A DNA stretch of 64,000 nucleotides. Source: Agrypnia vestita. Taxonomy: Eukaryota > Arthropoda > Insecta > Trichoptera > Phryganeidae. The notes beneath the pieces were generated by a model that saw only the letters and a list, made by a program, of their open reading frames with translations, did no database searches and was not told where the DNA came from. The stretch covers positions 43,085-107,084 of the forward strand of contig JADDOH010007995.1 of the NCBI GenBank assembly GCA_016648135.1, written 5' to 3'. Positions 45,807 through 57,857 of the stretch are shown piece after piece. The position numbers were made by a program, and so were the translations under genes. Each line of letters starts with the position of its first letter. Position 1 is the first letter of the stretch.

Positions 45807-46135
45807 TATATTTTATTTTCGATTTTATTTTGATGCCTTTTTTATTTTTAATATTAATTCTTTAATTATGTTGTCGCAAGAGTGAAATTTTTATCAAAGG
45901 GGCAGTATCGCGTTTAGTCGCGGTTCCATTTTAAACTCTGGCACAATCACCAGGGGTTAGAATAGAACCATTAACTGCCGACAGGGGAAGTATAAAAAAA
46001 TTTCAAATATTTTGATAAAAGTCGTTATTACTATTTCATGGGTGTCTATAATTAAATAAATACTTATTCTTGAGGAACCGACATATAAAAGTACCGTCAT
46101 TTTCGACAGGTTACATCTAGTTAATAATAATAATA

Positions 46136-46738
46136 ATAATGACAGAAAAATTACTCATACATAGGGCCTAAAATATTTAACATATTTAAAACAGACTTCC
46201 CGGAAATCAGAATATACTCAATTAATAAAATAAAAGCTTTAGCAAACAACTGGCTTACCTCCAAAGGTAGAACAGCAACTGAAAATTAAATTACTGTAAT
46301 TGCGTAATAATGTCTTTAAATAAAAATATATACCTATATAAATTAATTAATTAATTAAGGAAAATAAAAAAATAATCTTAAACAAAACTTTAACCTTTTT
46401 ACATTAAACAATTATTCTACACATATTTACACTTGGACTTATGACTAACTCAACTTTCACTAACATTCCACTTGATACTCTGTAGATACATAATAACTAC
46501 CTTATGAAAATAAATACTACTGACGAACTCGAAAAAATATTATAATTGTGTTCTATCACTCCACTCTGGGACAGGCGTAGCCTAGTAGAGTGGCATAATC
46601 CACAAATTAAACAAAACAAAAAAATGTGTAATTTATCTTATGTTTTATTGTTAAATTAGTATTAAGTATCTTTATTTGTAAACAAGGATTTTTTAAATAA
46701 ATAAATAAAATAAAATAATAATAATAATAATGATACCA
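46136..46738 (+). mobile_element. CR1-like LINE C-terminus and 3'UTR
   Basis: The frame at about 46160-46289 reads GPKIFNIFKTDFPEIRIYS, then LANNWLTSKG and a stop, like the last residues of CR1-type reverse transcriptases (phenylalanine-asparagine/leucine-proline block, then K..L..WLL). About 400 bp of untranslated sequence leads to an AAATAAATAAATAAAATAAA and (AAT)n tail at 46696-46736. Confidence 0.55.
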
Positions 46739-47374
46739 CAAAGTCGTTTTGCTATTACTGAAAAAGTAATACTAAATTTGATATCCTGAATTACATTGGG
46801 AATGATTTTTACACATTCATTTAAAAAAAATAAAGCTATTGATAAAGAATAAAGTTATTGATATAAAATAAAAAATAGTCATTATAAGTATTTTAATTCA
46901 AAAATAAAACACACTTTAAAAATAATGATTTTCCAGCCAACATTCTGAAAATTCACGCATTAGCTTGAGGCTTATTAGCATCCTTAGCGCACGGAAGTGT
47001 CAACACTCAGAAGTATTGGTATCAAAAATTCCAGCATCTTTGGACCCCTCTTGAACGTGGGCTGCATTTGGCTCGTCATGCAGCTTGGCATTTTCCATGT
47101 AGCTTGACATTTGGCTACATGGAAAATTTCTAGAAGCATCTTGATGGTAGATATTTTTGTAAATTCACTTTAAAAGGCTCTGATTATTTTTTATGTAATT
47201 AATAAAGATTTTAATTTTTGAAGGGCTTGCACGAGCTTCTGCATTGTATCACTATGCACGATAACAAAATGAACTTTTTAAATGGAAAAGACTAATAAAT
47301 GAGGCTGTTGAAATCAGCCTAACATCGAATATAAGAGATTATATTTCAAAAATAAAATAATTAAATTTTTACTC
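46739..47374. other. Intron sequence, nothing recognised
   Basis: A CATGTAGCTTG/CATTTGGCTACATG inverted word at about 47090-47125 is the only structure noted. Confidence 0.4.
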
Positions 47375-47535
47375 AATATAAATTTTGGAAGTCTCACAGA
47401 GACGAGGCTATTTATATGAGAAATTTGAATGGAAGCCTTTGTATGGTGGTGACCCAGGGCTTATGACCTGCGATCGATTACGTTTTACAATGCAACGTTT
47501 ACCAATTCCACCGCAAAGAAAAAGTTGTTTGAAAG
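47375..47535 (+). mobile_element. MITE, GTCTC-AGAGACGAAGC family
   Basis: GGAAGTCTCACAGAGACG, AGGCTATTTATATGAGAAATTTG, GGGCTTATGACCTG, TTTACAATGCAACGTTTACCA, ATTCCACCG match the reverse of 60895-61160. Right terminus unclear. Confidence 0.6.
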
Positions 47536-48029
47536 TTCTATATATAAAAATAAACATTAACATTGAAATTAAAAAAAAAATAATCAGAATCTATTACAAT
47601 AATATAAAAAATTTACAATATAAAAAATACTGGTTTGATTAACTTTGTCTAAAAATTTGTCAAGTTAATAAAAATGCGCAAGTGCCCACGACGACGTGTA
47701 CCGTGATTTATAATAACAGGTTGCGAGTAACTTTTCAAAAATTATCTTCAAACTCAGCGCTGGAGCTTTAAAAAATCTTAAGCACCCGCATTGCTAATTT
47801 TATAGTGTCGTTACACATTGCTCGCGGTACTAAATATTCATGCTTTTGATAAAATGTCGGATTATGGAAAGTATCTTTCATTTTAACATGCCTTTCTTTA
47901 TCTTTAAGCGTATTGGATTATTATACTAAAAATATTTTCGGGAACGGGAATTCCCAATATTTTAAAATTTATTTTGGAATTATGGATCAGTTGTACTCTG
48001 CGGTGAGATATAACTATTTTTAAAAAAAG

Positions 48030-48590
48030 TAACCCATAAAAACACAAGTTTTTATTATACTCCCTTTGTAAAATATAACAACAATTAAAGACGAATTAAA
48101 ACATATAACATAACACTAAACTTATAGTAATTTAATATATTTCAAAATGTCAGATGTTTAGGGCTTTGATAAAACACTTCATGCTTTGAAGATTAAATTC
48201 TAAAGACATTTGTCAGTCAATTTAGATTTTCGACATTCGTAGTGAAGTACCTATTATGTATACCGACGGAGTAATTCAAATTTATAAAATATTCCGCAAC
48301 GTTTTCGGGCCGCCGTTGCTAATAATCAAACTTTTCTAATGATTCCAATTTGAAAAAACTAATAAAATTTCTAAAAATACGAAATTATACTATAATTATT
48401 AATTTTTTTTAACCAAAATTTAATAGATCTTCTTGATCGTCGCCACGAGTCTACTTGCCAAGTTTCAGCTCGATTGGATCACGGGAAAAGGGTTAAAATC
48501 GATCCAAAGTTTTTTCATCCGGCAAGCTGGCAAGCAAGCAAACAAGCAGACGCCGCGAGTTAATATAAAGGGAGTAATAAAGGGAGTAAT
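48030..48590 (+). mobile_element. TIR element, ACTCCCTTT family, second long copy
   Basis: It starts CCCATAAAAACACAAGTTTTT.TTATACTCCCTTT and ends GAGTTAATATAAAGGGAGT (48559-48577). The interior is colinear with 28555-29205 but shorter by internal deletions. Confidence 0.65.
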
Positions 48591-48699
48591 TATGAAATAT
48601 TTAAATACTTTGAACTATTCGATTTGAATATTTCCAAAATATTATGTTAAAAAATGTATCTTTGCGTATACATTTCATTATTCTTCGTTATTTAGTATT

Positions 48700-48895
48700 A
48701 TTTATTATATGAATAGAGCTAGTTGGTGCAGTATTATGACTCTCGCCATATATGTAGTGATCTAGTTAGTGGTCGGTGGTCCGAGCCCCATTCCAGGATA
48801 CCAGTAAATAAGACCTATTTACATAGCACAAGCGTTTAGCTTTTTTTAAAAGAGTAAGAATATTGACGCGAAACGTATTCCATGTTCGTATGTCG
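48700..48895 (+). repeat. tRNA-derived SINE, GCTTGTGCTATGAAAA family
   Basis: GAGCTAGTTGGTGCAGT (A-box-like), GGTGGTCCGAGCCCCATT (B-box-like, 48774-48791), CATAGCACAAGCGTTTAGCTTT and AATATTGACGCGAAACGTATTCC follow the order of the family in the sense orientation. Confidence 0.6.
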
Positions 48896-50922
48896 CATAA
48901 CAATAAATAGTGGAAAAAAGTTCAAAAGCATTATAATTGAATCACTAAAATATCTATTATTTTCCATGCAGCAAGTAAAATAATAAAGAGGGAACGTTTC
49001 CTGTATTAATTTTTGCTTAGTGAATTTCCGTAGTACAATTTAATTTTAATATAAAGAACTGGCAACGCCGAGAAAATATTTAATCTTAATATCGAGATCG
49101 ATGGTCATAAATGGTTTCATTGACTTTTCAACCGCAGACTAACAACAAGGTTCTCAACTCTGAGAGGAAGTGCACATTGTTTGTTTCAGGTTTTTTTTAC
49201 TTTAAGAATTACCGAATATACAATTTCCTCTTTTATTTTACCACTTATCAGGTTTGCGACTCAACTTTTTGTTTGTTCATTGGTTAAAAAAAAACAGTTC
49301 TCTAACATTTGATCCCACATCCGTTTTATTTCGATAGTGTGGAGAGTATTAATTGTAGTTATTTCAACAATGCGTCATCATAAAGGTGTTGCCAAACGAC
49401 TAGCCCAGCTTACACCGGTTTTTAGTGAACTGAATATAAAATTCTCTCTCCTAATAAAAGCCTCTCTTCATTTGATCAAATAAATAACATTTTGCCTTCG
49501 AGTCAATATCAAATTCAATGGAAGGATTTTGTCGGTGGCGTTCTGTGTAAAGTGTATGTTCTAAATGTGTTATATGTACATATATAGAATGTAACAAAGA
49601 GCGCGTTAAAATAATAAAAAATATTAAAAAGTTCTTACAGATATTGGATTCTTCTTTTTATTTTTATGTAAGAAGAAGAAAAGAACATTGATTTAAAATA
49701 AATCCAACAAACTTTGTGTAAACAACATTGATTTTTTTTAAATGTCTACCGGCTTCGACACCACGGTATCTTCGTTAGGTCAGACACACATTAACATTAA
49801 CAAATTAAATTTGAAAAAAATCCATATTTTAAATGGAGTTGTAGCCTCATTTGTGGTGGTATCCAACTACTACGTTAACGCTATACACATCAAAAATACA
49901 AAAAAATATAAAAGAATGTGTAGAAATAAATACATACGTTTTTTTCATACGTTAACCTTTCAAAACTTATTTAAACCTTTAAACATTTAAAAAAAAAAAT
50001 CGTATTAAACATCTTTACATGCAGGCCTTAATTTTCAACTTATAGCATGTACGTCACAAAAATGGGTGACGGATGTAACTTCCTACCACAAAAAGACATC
50101 GCATTTATAAAATAAACATTAAGTGCATCACTTCTCGCGGAACAACAGTCAAACTACACCGAAATGCAAAATTATTTAAATGTTAGAAAGCGCGACACGA
50201 GCCAGCCGAAAAAGCTGACGACTAAAGAGATATCCGCAGATTACAAATCCTGTTCTACGTCGGCAAAGAGACGGACGTCGTTCAGCGCAACGGAGAATTT
50301 CGCCAATCGGCGGTAATATAGCAAAAACAGTTTTGTATCAAATAATTTTGAGAAGATTTCCGTTGCATGCTTCGCACGCATTTCGTTACATAACAAAATT
50401 TCAAGCTGAACGCTCCTAAAGAAGGACAATTTCAAAAACATTTTTGTTTTTAATTTTAACCTTTGAATTTCATAAGCCACTGCAACATCGGTTATTGATA
50501 AATATTGTTAAATAGATTCATGACGATACCCATATACATTTAATTCGGTTCATGTAGTTTCTAGGTCCAAGTCAAAAAAAAATGAGTTTCTAAACAAATA
50601 ATGTTTACGAGAATTTGCGAGGGTCACAAACGATCTCACGTGGCTAGTGACCTCAAGAATCTACCTGTCAAAATCATGCATTGTGCAGTCTGCTAATTGA
50701 GCCCTCAAGGTGAGCCATGAACGTGAAACACGCTACCGTGAACCGGCACGTTCGAGATTCAGCAAATAAGAGCACACGTTTTCACATTAATATTACATTT
50801 TCCCGCCAGGTGACAAAAAAGCATTAGCGTCCCTGAACTCATTTCTTTGATCGTCTGAAGTATATATTTGACTCACAAAAAGAAGGTAGTTATCTAGTAT
50901 ACATTTACCAAAGATTACGTAC
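48896..50922. other. Intron sequence, no gene recognised
   Basis: Short open frames (49742-49990 plus, 50241-50480 minus) show no domain. About 50160-50300 is somewhat GC-richer and 50620-50780 is mixed, but no exon signals were found. Confidence 0.4.
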
Positions 50923-50925
50923 TTA

Positions 50926-51069
50926 GGGCCGGTTGTTTCAAGTTGGATTAAAGTAAGCGTTCGTTTAAAGCATAGATTTTTACGAAAACGGATCGTCTTA
51001 TTGGCGGAGAACGCAAAAATCTATGCTTTAAACGAAGGCTTACTTTAATCCAACTTTAAACAACGGCCC
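50926..51069. mobile_element. 144-bp palindromic MITE, PIF/Harbinger type, copy 1
   Basis: The element starts GGGCCGGTTGTTTCAAGTTG and ends with its inverted copy, flanked by TTA on both sides (50923-50925 and 51070-51072). It folds almost end to end. The GGGCC terminus and three-base TWA target duplication fit PIF/Harbinger. Confidence 0.75.
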
Positions 51070-51369
51070 TTAGGCTAATACATTATTATTCGTCTTTTTT
51101 ACGCGACATTTCTTTTTTTAATTTGACTTTCAATTAACAATTGTCGTAATTTAAATCTTTAAGGCAGAATTTCGACTTTGAGCGCTCGAAAAAGGGCTAT
51201 TTTTATGAGATAATGAATATATATTATTAAATAAGGTTTGTTAGGCTTAAGGCTTAATACACTCTTTAAATGCATTAATAAATTTTTTAATTATATATTT
51301 TATGCACTTTTAATACACAAAATACTATTTATATATATTCAAGAAGACATTCATATTTGTGAAGTTGTA

Positions 51370-51535
51370 ATTTTTCAGAACTAAGTTCTGTGAAATTTTA
51401 AAACCAAATTAATTAATCAATTAGAAAGACAATATAAATACAGAAAAATCTAATTCACGAAAAAATATTAGGCTACTGATGGGATTCGAACCCAGGTACT
51501 CTGACCACTAAGCTATAGCAGCCCTCTATGTTTCC
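51370..51535 (-). repeat. tRNA-derived SINE-like repeat, copy 2
   Basis: Colinear with 1085-1215. On the minus strand 51523-51471 reads as a tRNA lacking its anticodon arm: a seven-pair acceptor stem (GGCTGCT with AGTAGCC, one G-U), D-arm text TAGCTTAGTGGTCAGAGTA, and T-arm CTGGGTTCGAATCCCAT. Confidence 0.6.
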
Positions 51536-51785
51536 GTGAATATATCGATCTTATATGTAGTTCTTATTTTTATTAATTGATTAATTTTTATTTTCGTCCA
51601 TAGAGCAATCCTTTTTTTTGATACGGTAGTTCAAATTACTTTGCAATGCCACCGCTAGATGGACGCCAGAATTACTCGAATAATTCATTTTTATTTGGAC
51701 ATACATTTTATACAACAGATATTATTTAACTATTTGAATTGTGTTTTTGTATGTTAACATACAAAACTAACTATTTGAATGGTGT
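51536..51785. other. Nothing recognised
   Basis: Short AT-rich spacer; CCACCGCTAGATGG-type words near 51650 are of the CGCCATCTAG kind common in repeats. Confidence 0.35.
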
Positions 51786-52235
51786 TTTTGTATCATACAA
51801 AAACACCACCAACTCTTCGATTAGTAGACGGGTCTGCGCTGGTGTTGAAATTTTTTAATTTCAATCATCACAAAATCAATCAAAGAAAAATTTCAAAAAT
51901 GGGTCATCTAAAACAGAAAATTTTAAAAATTTTAGGTTTATTATATCACTAGCTACCGACCGACCTAGAATTATTAAAAAAAATTATATATATAGGTACT
52001 AATTTTTTTTGGCAAAAAGCAGTGAAAAAACATGCAATTTTTAAATTTTTTTTTTCGGCACCATTTTGTTATTTTTGTTTGTATATTAAAAATTCAAGTT
52101 CAGTCAATTACTAGTGATATATTGAACCTGAAAATTATTTTTTTTCTGTTTTAGATGGCCCATTTTTTAAATTTCAACACCAGCGCAGACCCACCTACTA
52201 ATCCTGGAGTTGTATTCAAATGGTGTTTTTGTATG
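51786..52235. mobile_element. Foldback element
   Basis: The left arm (CAAAAACACCACCAACTC, TAGTAGACGGGTCTGCGCTGGTGTTGAAATTT, GGGTCATCTAAAACAGAAAA, all in blocks) is inverted on the right (TTTTCTGTTTTAGATGGCCC, AAATTTCAACACCAGCGCAGACCCACCTACTA, GGTGTTTTTG). Arms are about 130-170 bp around an AT-rich centre. No hammerhead boxes. Confidence 0.65.
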
Positions 52236-52368
52236 TTAAAAGTGTATAAAATATACATATATCTACATTTTTTTAGAATATTCAAGAGTGTATTTATTAA
52301 TTCTAATATTCCAATAATAATAATTCCAATATCTTTATTCAAAACCTCATGAAAAAATTCATAAAAAA

Positions 52369-52672
52369 GTAATCCATAAAAACTAAGTTTTTACAATTCT
52401 CCCTTTCACATTTTCGGGTTTCGTGTCTACCATATGCGTCGGAAACTCCATACGACTTACTGAATTGTATGAAAAAACATTAAAAATTTGAAAAATCCAA
52501 AATTATACTATAAATATTATTTTTTTAACGAAAATTTAATAGATCTTTTTGATCGTCGCCACGAGTCTACTTGCAAAGTTTCAGCTTGATTGAAATACGG
52601 GAAAAGGGTTAAAAATCGATCCAAAGTTTTTTCAGACAAGCAGACGCCACGAGTTAAAAGAAAGGAAGTAAA
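52369..52672 (+). mobile_element. TIR element, ACTCCCTTT family, copy with replaced left part
   Basis: It starts CATAAAAACTAAGTTTTTACA.TTCTCCCTTT and ends GAGTTAAAAGAAAGGAAGT. The segment 52405-52480 differs from the other copies. Confidence 0.6.
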
Positions 52673-53025
52673 AAGTAACCCATAAAAACCAAGTTTTTAT
52701 TATACTCCCTTTCTTTGTAAAATATAACAACAATTAAAGACGAATTAAAACGTATAACATAACACTAAACTTACTGTAATTTAATATATTTCTAAAATGT
52801 CAGATGTTTTGAGCTTTGATAAGACACTTCATGCTTTGAAAATTAAATTCTAAAAACATTTGTGAAAATTTGATAGATCTTCTTGATCGTCGCCACGAGT
52901 CTACTTGCCAAGTTTCAGCTCGATTGGATCACGGGAAAAGGGTCATAAATCGATCCAAAGTTTTTGTTGACGGCAAGCCGGCAAGCAAGCAGACGCCACG
53001 AGTTGATATAAAGGGAGTAAAAATA
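52673..53025 (+). mobile_element. TIR element, ACTCCCTTT family, internally deleted adjacent copy
   Basis: It begins AAGTAACCCATAAAAACCAAG directly after the previous copy and ends GAGTTGATATAAAGGGAGT. The middle (the GACGGAGTAATTC region) is deleted. Confidence 0.6.
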
Positions 53026-54265
53026 GCCCTTTTTTGAGCGCTCAATGTATAATCCTGCCTTAGTAGGGTTAGTAAATTAAAATGGGCATTGAAAAAAATC
53101 GAATAATTTCTCGAAACAAATCTCGAAAAATTTTTAAACGAAAAATAATAACATGATAGACGACAAGGCGCATGCGCACAGTACCTACAGTTTGTATCTT
53201 GACTTATACAGAATCTTGAATTGTCAAAACTGGACTAAACATAGCAAAACTGGTTTAGTGACGCATGTTCAAATCTAAAAATGATGAAACCGTTCAACAA
53301 ATTCATATAAAAACCTTAGTATATGGGAGATATTAATTGCTTTTGAGCGTATAATATAATAATAATTCATATAAGTATCAAATTTGGCGTAGAAGCACGT
53401 TTCATAGTGAAATAAATGACAAGGAATATTTGGCCTTATAACGCGTCTAGCCCCTGCCGCGGCCAATTCTGGTTGGCATTCTGGTTTACACCAATGTCAT
53501 TTTTCATATTTTGCAATTTTATTTTAAAATAATAATTAACGTGTTTTAAAAAAAAAACTTTTTAATAGTGGATAAAGACTCAAATTGCAGATATAAATAC
53601 AATATACAGTTAAAATCATCTCTTTAAATGAATAAAAAGAGTACGAAAATCACCAAAAACGTAAAAATTTCTGGCAAATTTAAAAATCTATAACATTATT
53701 AATATCGAATATTTCTTAATTATCTTTATATGGATTCTAGATAATTAAGAAAACTTTATAAATATAAAAAAACATATTATGCGTACATATAAATATTAAT
53801 AAAATCTTTATTTTCCCTAGAACAGTATCTCTGTTTATTGTAAATCTTTTCTTATAAATATTACAGCTCTGAGACAAAATATGTTGTGTACGTTTTTCGT
53901 AACTGGGTCGGTTGCGTACGATTTAGACATCTCCCGTTAAGTCTTGGAAAATGCTTAGCGCCTTGTTTGATGACTACAATAAAGAAAAATAGGTGTCGAT
54001 TGAACAATCACGATTTGCAAAGAGTGCAACGACTTCTGAATGATGTATCGAACTATATTAAAATATTTTGTAATAAATACCCATATGGTACCACCTGAAC
54101 GAGCAGTTATTGGAATAAAAAAGATATACATGTAAAGTATCAATAATATATGATATTTATAAAATGTTTATGTTCATTAAAAAGATGAAGTGAAATTAAT
54201 ATTTAGGTACAAATTAAATATTTATTTATGTTGTATATTATAGCAGTTAGATCTCTTTCTATTTA
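53026..54265. other. Intron sequence, no gene recognised
   Basis: About 53617-53800 is a repeat shared with 11865-12055. The frame at 53886-54098 has no domain. Confidence 0.4.
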
Positions 54266-54412
54266 AGAAAGACAATTGATTGTATAGTATGTGTAAGCCG
54301 TGCATACGAGGTGCATTGTTTCGTTGTGTTGGTGTTTATATCCGTAAACACTAACACAACGAAACAATGTACGCTGTACACAAACTAATTCGATTGTCTT
54401 TCTTAAGTGGAA
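54266..54412. mobile_element. Palindromic MITE-like hairpin
   Basis: Two nested inverted pairs: outer TTAAGAAAGACAAT/ATTGTCTTTCTTAA (from 54268 and to 54405), and inner CATTGTTTCGTTGTGTT.GTGTTTA/TAAACAC.AACACAACGAAACAATG around TATCCG (about 54348). It folds into a hairpin of about 140 nt. Confidence 0.7.
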
Positions 54413-54929
54413 AGAAGTCTACTATAAAAGCGTTTATTTTCTACTTCTACTTTATTATTATGCGTCACTCTGCCAAAAAGAGCGTTTGTTGATCAGGTAG
54501 TGGGCTAAAAATCGATGATAAAATGTTGTGTCTGACAAACAAGTGAAACTAAATAAAGACCATGAAAGTAAAGGCAGCAATATCCATAAATTTAAAAAAA
54601 TATTTTGAATGCAGTCACCAAAGATTACTTACTAATTTAGAAATTGATTTAATGATTCTACGGTAAATATAGCTTAATCCCTTAATGTTTCCCTTTCTAA
54701 AAGCAAAGGCAGCAATATTCACTTCAACCAATCATACCCAAGGATGTTTCACGTGACAAAATGGCCGCTTCGTGCTAAAATGAGAGTTGTTGTCCATTTT
54801 AGACTTAAACATCATGGCAAAAAGAAAAAGGAGCAATTTCCACTATTTTGTACCAAACTCAACAATATCCATATTTAAACGTTATTTTTTTTAAATAAAT
54901 AGAGATGCGAACACGGAATACGCGTTTTA

Positions 54930-55075
54930 TCAATATTCTTACCATTTTCAAATTAAGCTAAACGCTTGTGCTATGAAAAAAGGACTAACTTGCTGGTCTA
55001 GAGTGAGGTCCGAACCGGCGACCTTTGGATTACGAGGCGAGAGTCTTAACCACAAGACCAACAAGTTACGCGTAT
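54930..55075 (-). repeat. tRNA-derived SINE, GCTTGTGCTATGAAAA family
   Basis: The minus strand 55072-54995 reads as a full tRNA-like head, with A-box GGTCTTGTGGTTAAGA, an anticodon-loop-like CTCGTAA and B-box CGGTTCGGACCTC. It is followed by the family body (TTTTTTCATAGCACAAGCG..). The two flanks CTTGTTGGTCT and AGACCAGCAAG pair as an acceptor stem. Confidence 0.65.
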
Positions 55076-55237
55076 AAAGGTATATAAATGGAAAACTAGG
55101 TTGAAAATTGTTTTTCAAATCTTATTTCCAATAAGATGCAAATTTCAAGTAAGTAGTAACGGGTTAAAAATATTCTTAGGTTATCGCGGTCATTCATAAT
55201 CTTCGGGTTTGAGTTTTCTAATATATTCTGCCGCGTT

Positions 55238-55285
55238 TCTACGACGTTTCGGATCCCATTGCAGAGTCCATCATCAGGGCTGACG
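55238..55285 (-). ncRNA. Hammerhead-like motif, family C
   Basis: Minus order: CTGATGA (55277-55271), T, GGA...TCC stem, GAAA, ACGT, C (GTC triplet). Helix I is poor. The wider region has an imperfect inverted word (CTACGACGTTTCGGATCC / CATCCGAAACTTCGGCC). Confidence 0.4.
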
Positions 55286-55662
55286 CGTTGTAACATCCGA
55301 AACTTCGGCCAGAAAAACCATAGGAACACGGCAGAATATCCCAGAAAACTCTTTTTGCATTTATCTAAAAAAATACCTTAGTAGAATACTGCTGTCATTA
55401 CTTTTATACCCCACAAGTAAAATGCAAGAATTTAAGTGTAATGTTTTTGAAGTTGCATTGAAACAATGGTATACTCGTCATGACTTGAGTATTTACGAGT
55501 AAGTTGTTCTGTGTTAACTTCTTTTTTCGTAATTTTACTACCAATTTTCTTTTCTTATCAACAATGCATTACAAAAAGTGCATTTACCGTATTTATCTAT
55601 AAATGCTAGCATGTATTGATATTTCATCGACTGATGTAATATTCTATAGATAAACAAATTAC

Positions 55663-56146
55663 CTGAAATGCGCTCCAAAACTTGAACGATCCCTCTGTGA
55701 TGATGAATTCATAGTAGCCTTCCCACGGATCCGTGTAGCGGGACTGCTTCACGACCTCCGCGGGCGCCTGCGTCGTCGGCATCAGCGGAGCAGCCTCCGG
55801 AGGATAGTCGTGAGGACCATCGTCGTAGATGACTCCGTGGTCCATTCCTCTCGCGGAGTCTGAACTGCTCTCATTGGAGATCTTTCTTAAAAGCGTTGTA
55901 TTATCACTGATTCTATCTTCCGTAACATTCATCGTATTTGTAGCGATGAGTGTTGGAGATTTTTTTAATGTCCGTTTGTGCTCTCTCCTTTTTTCGTTGA
56001 CTATTTTTAATACGTCCACCACAGTCCTCATGAGGGTCATAAGTAGTTGTGGAGGAGAGAAGAAGGGTTCTCTTAAAGTGGGATAAGAAGACGCTGGCTG
56101 CGGAAATGCTTCTTCATCGTCGTAATTTTCTGAACTCTCTACATAT
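55663..56146 (-). CDS. Coding exon 2 of the novel single-pass membrane protein
   Basis: The acceptor is CTTCTATTACAG (AG at 56148-56147) and the donor TTTCAG|GTAATT (GT at 55662-55661). The first base completes codon 60 with two bases from exon 1; the last codon (221) is complete, so exon 3 joins in phase 0. The exon encodes residues 60-221: an acidic patch (SSENYDDEEAF, 64-74), a hydrophobic/amphipathic stretch (about 94-109), a basic stretch (112-122) and three N-glycosylation sequons (N133, N142, N151). Pro-rich text follows, then an aromatic juxtamembrane block (WEGYYEFIITEGSFKFW), then the start of the membrane helix. Sequons on the signal-peptide side support an extracellular or luminal N-terminal domain. 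Confidence 0.85.
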
Positions 56147-56834
56147 CTGTAATAGAAGGTAGAAATTAATAATTATTGTGTAGTTAATAAATAAATGAGT
56201 AGTATAAACTTTAAAGACAAATTTTTAGCTAATGCCTTAATTTAATAAATTCATTAAATAATTTAACGTAGAATTTTCTGTTTAGGTCATTTTTATTTAT
56301 AGTGTATTTTAAGCAATATTATATTGTTCTTATCATCATCACTACCAACATAGCACAATAACTTATCAATTAATTATTTTTAAAGTTTTGGTACCCTTTT
56401 AAACCATTTTAAAATAAAATAGAGAGCGCTGACGAAATGTTTCCGCCCGGCGAAAATAAGAACGAGACCGGGTTTCAATAATCTTCGTAAACTTCGTAAA
56501 AAGGCTGGTTATAAAAAGAATCACCTTGCGCCTGTGGTTGAATTGTACATGATTGGTCACTTCGAAGTTGGTGGCGTTTTGACTAATAATGTGCTTGGAA
56601 ATCGTCTTGGGCGCATTTTTCTGTTATGATGGCCAAACAAAGAATCAATCTCACTCGCCATATAGCCTAGAGCCCGGCGAGCGAGCGTACCTATTTGATA
56701 AGAATTATCTATCTCCCCCGGTAAATTTACTGTTAACTTAGATAATCCATTGGAATTCCAAAATATAAGTCAAATACTCCTGTAAATGGTCCTGTCTCTT
56801 CATCACCCTGAGCCGCCTCTTGGTTAGCTCCTTA
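56147..56834. other. Intron 1 sequence, nothing recognised
   Basis: AT-rich; about 56440-56620 is more mixed. No exon or repeat family assigned. Confidence 0.4.
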
Positions 56835-57360
56835 GATATGGAACAGAGAAGAGGGACCCACCTAGAGCTGTTTTATAAGCAATAGCTCCCCTATCAGCCC
56901 TACACTTTCACCACCCATGTTCGGCATTTCTTGAAGGTAAAATGGCCGTACTCACCGTCCCGCTGTCACTCATGCGAATGCAAGGGGGAAGGGAAGGCGT
57001 CCACACAAAACCTCTTCTCTGCCTCCAAGGTGCAGGGAAAAACGACAATTGGAACATAGGTACTTATCATCCATTAAGGCCCGGTTGTTTCAAGTTCGAT
57101 CAAAGTAAGCGATCGATCAAAGCATAGATTTTTACGAAAACGGATCGTCGATTGGTGGAGAACGTAAAAACCTATGCTTTAAAAGAACGCTTACTTTAAT
57201 CCAACTTGAAACAACCGGCCCTAAGTGGGCATTAAAAGTAAAATATGTACAAGAAATGCTACAGTTTAAATACAAAATATGAATGCACAAAGTCCATAAT
57301 GTCCATAGTAATAAGCATAAAGATAATGACACAACATGTAGGCATGCAACATAGAAGCCA
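56835..57360 (+). repeat. Dispersed repeat, copy carrying a MITE
   Basis: Matches 8615-8965 on both sides of 57078-57221. The interruption supplies a clear insertion site for the MITE. Confidence 0.65.
57078..57221. mobile_element. 144-bp palindromic MITE, PIF/Harbinger type, copy 2
   Basis: Same length and sequence family as 50926-51069, flanked by TAA on both sides (57075-57077 and 57222-57224). The related repeat at 8615-8965 lacks the insertion. Confidence 0.75.
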
Positions 57361-57809
57361 GATTAATTAAAATAAATACAGATATGCACCAAGGATATTT
57401 GAAGTATTAGATATTTGAAATCCAGTATCAAATACATTTTATATCATGCAAAAAGCTCTGATTCAAGCAAATCGCGCTACAGTGCTGATTTATTTGGATT
57501 CCAGGAGTTTCTAGCGTCTCTATGTTGATTCTCCTCAATATTTTCAGGAACGGTATACCGCCTGTAAATTTACTTTACATACAACACATATTTTACATAC
57601 AGAATCCGAGCCTCTGTTGTATCCAGGACCTAACGAAAACATCACCCAGCATTGCAGTATCTGCATTATGTTTAAGAGGGAATCACATCATGTCTATAGT
57701 TATTGTCGGAAACTGTGGATTTTATTGTATAATTATTTCTATTCTGCGCTCTACATCTTGTCTAGCTACGTGTCCTGAGAAATCCCTCTGTAATAATATA
57801 TTTTTAAAA
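57361..57809. other. Intron sequence, unassigned
   Basis: The plus strand from about 57522 has words such as ATTCTGCGCTCTACATCTTG and short open frames without a domain. Confidence 0.35.
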
Positions 57810-57857
57810 TAAAAATAAAACACAAATCACTTTGTTTTCACCACTTTATTAGATTAT

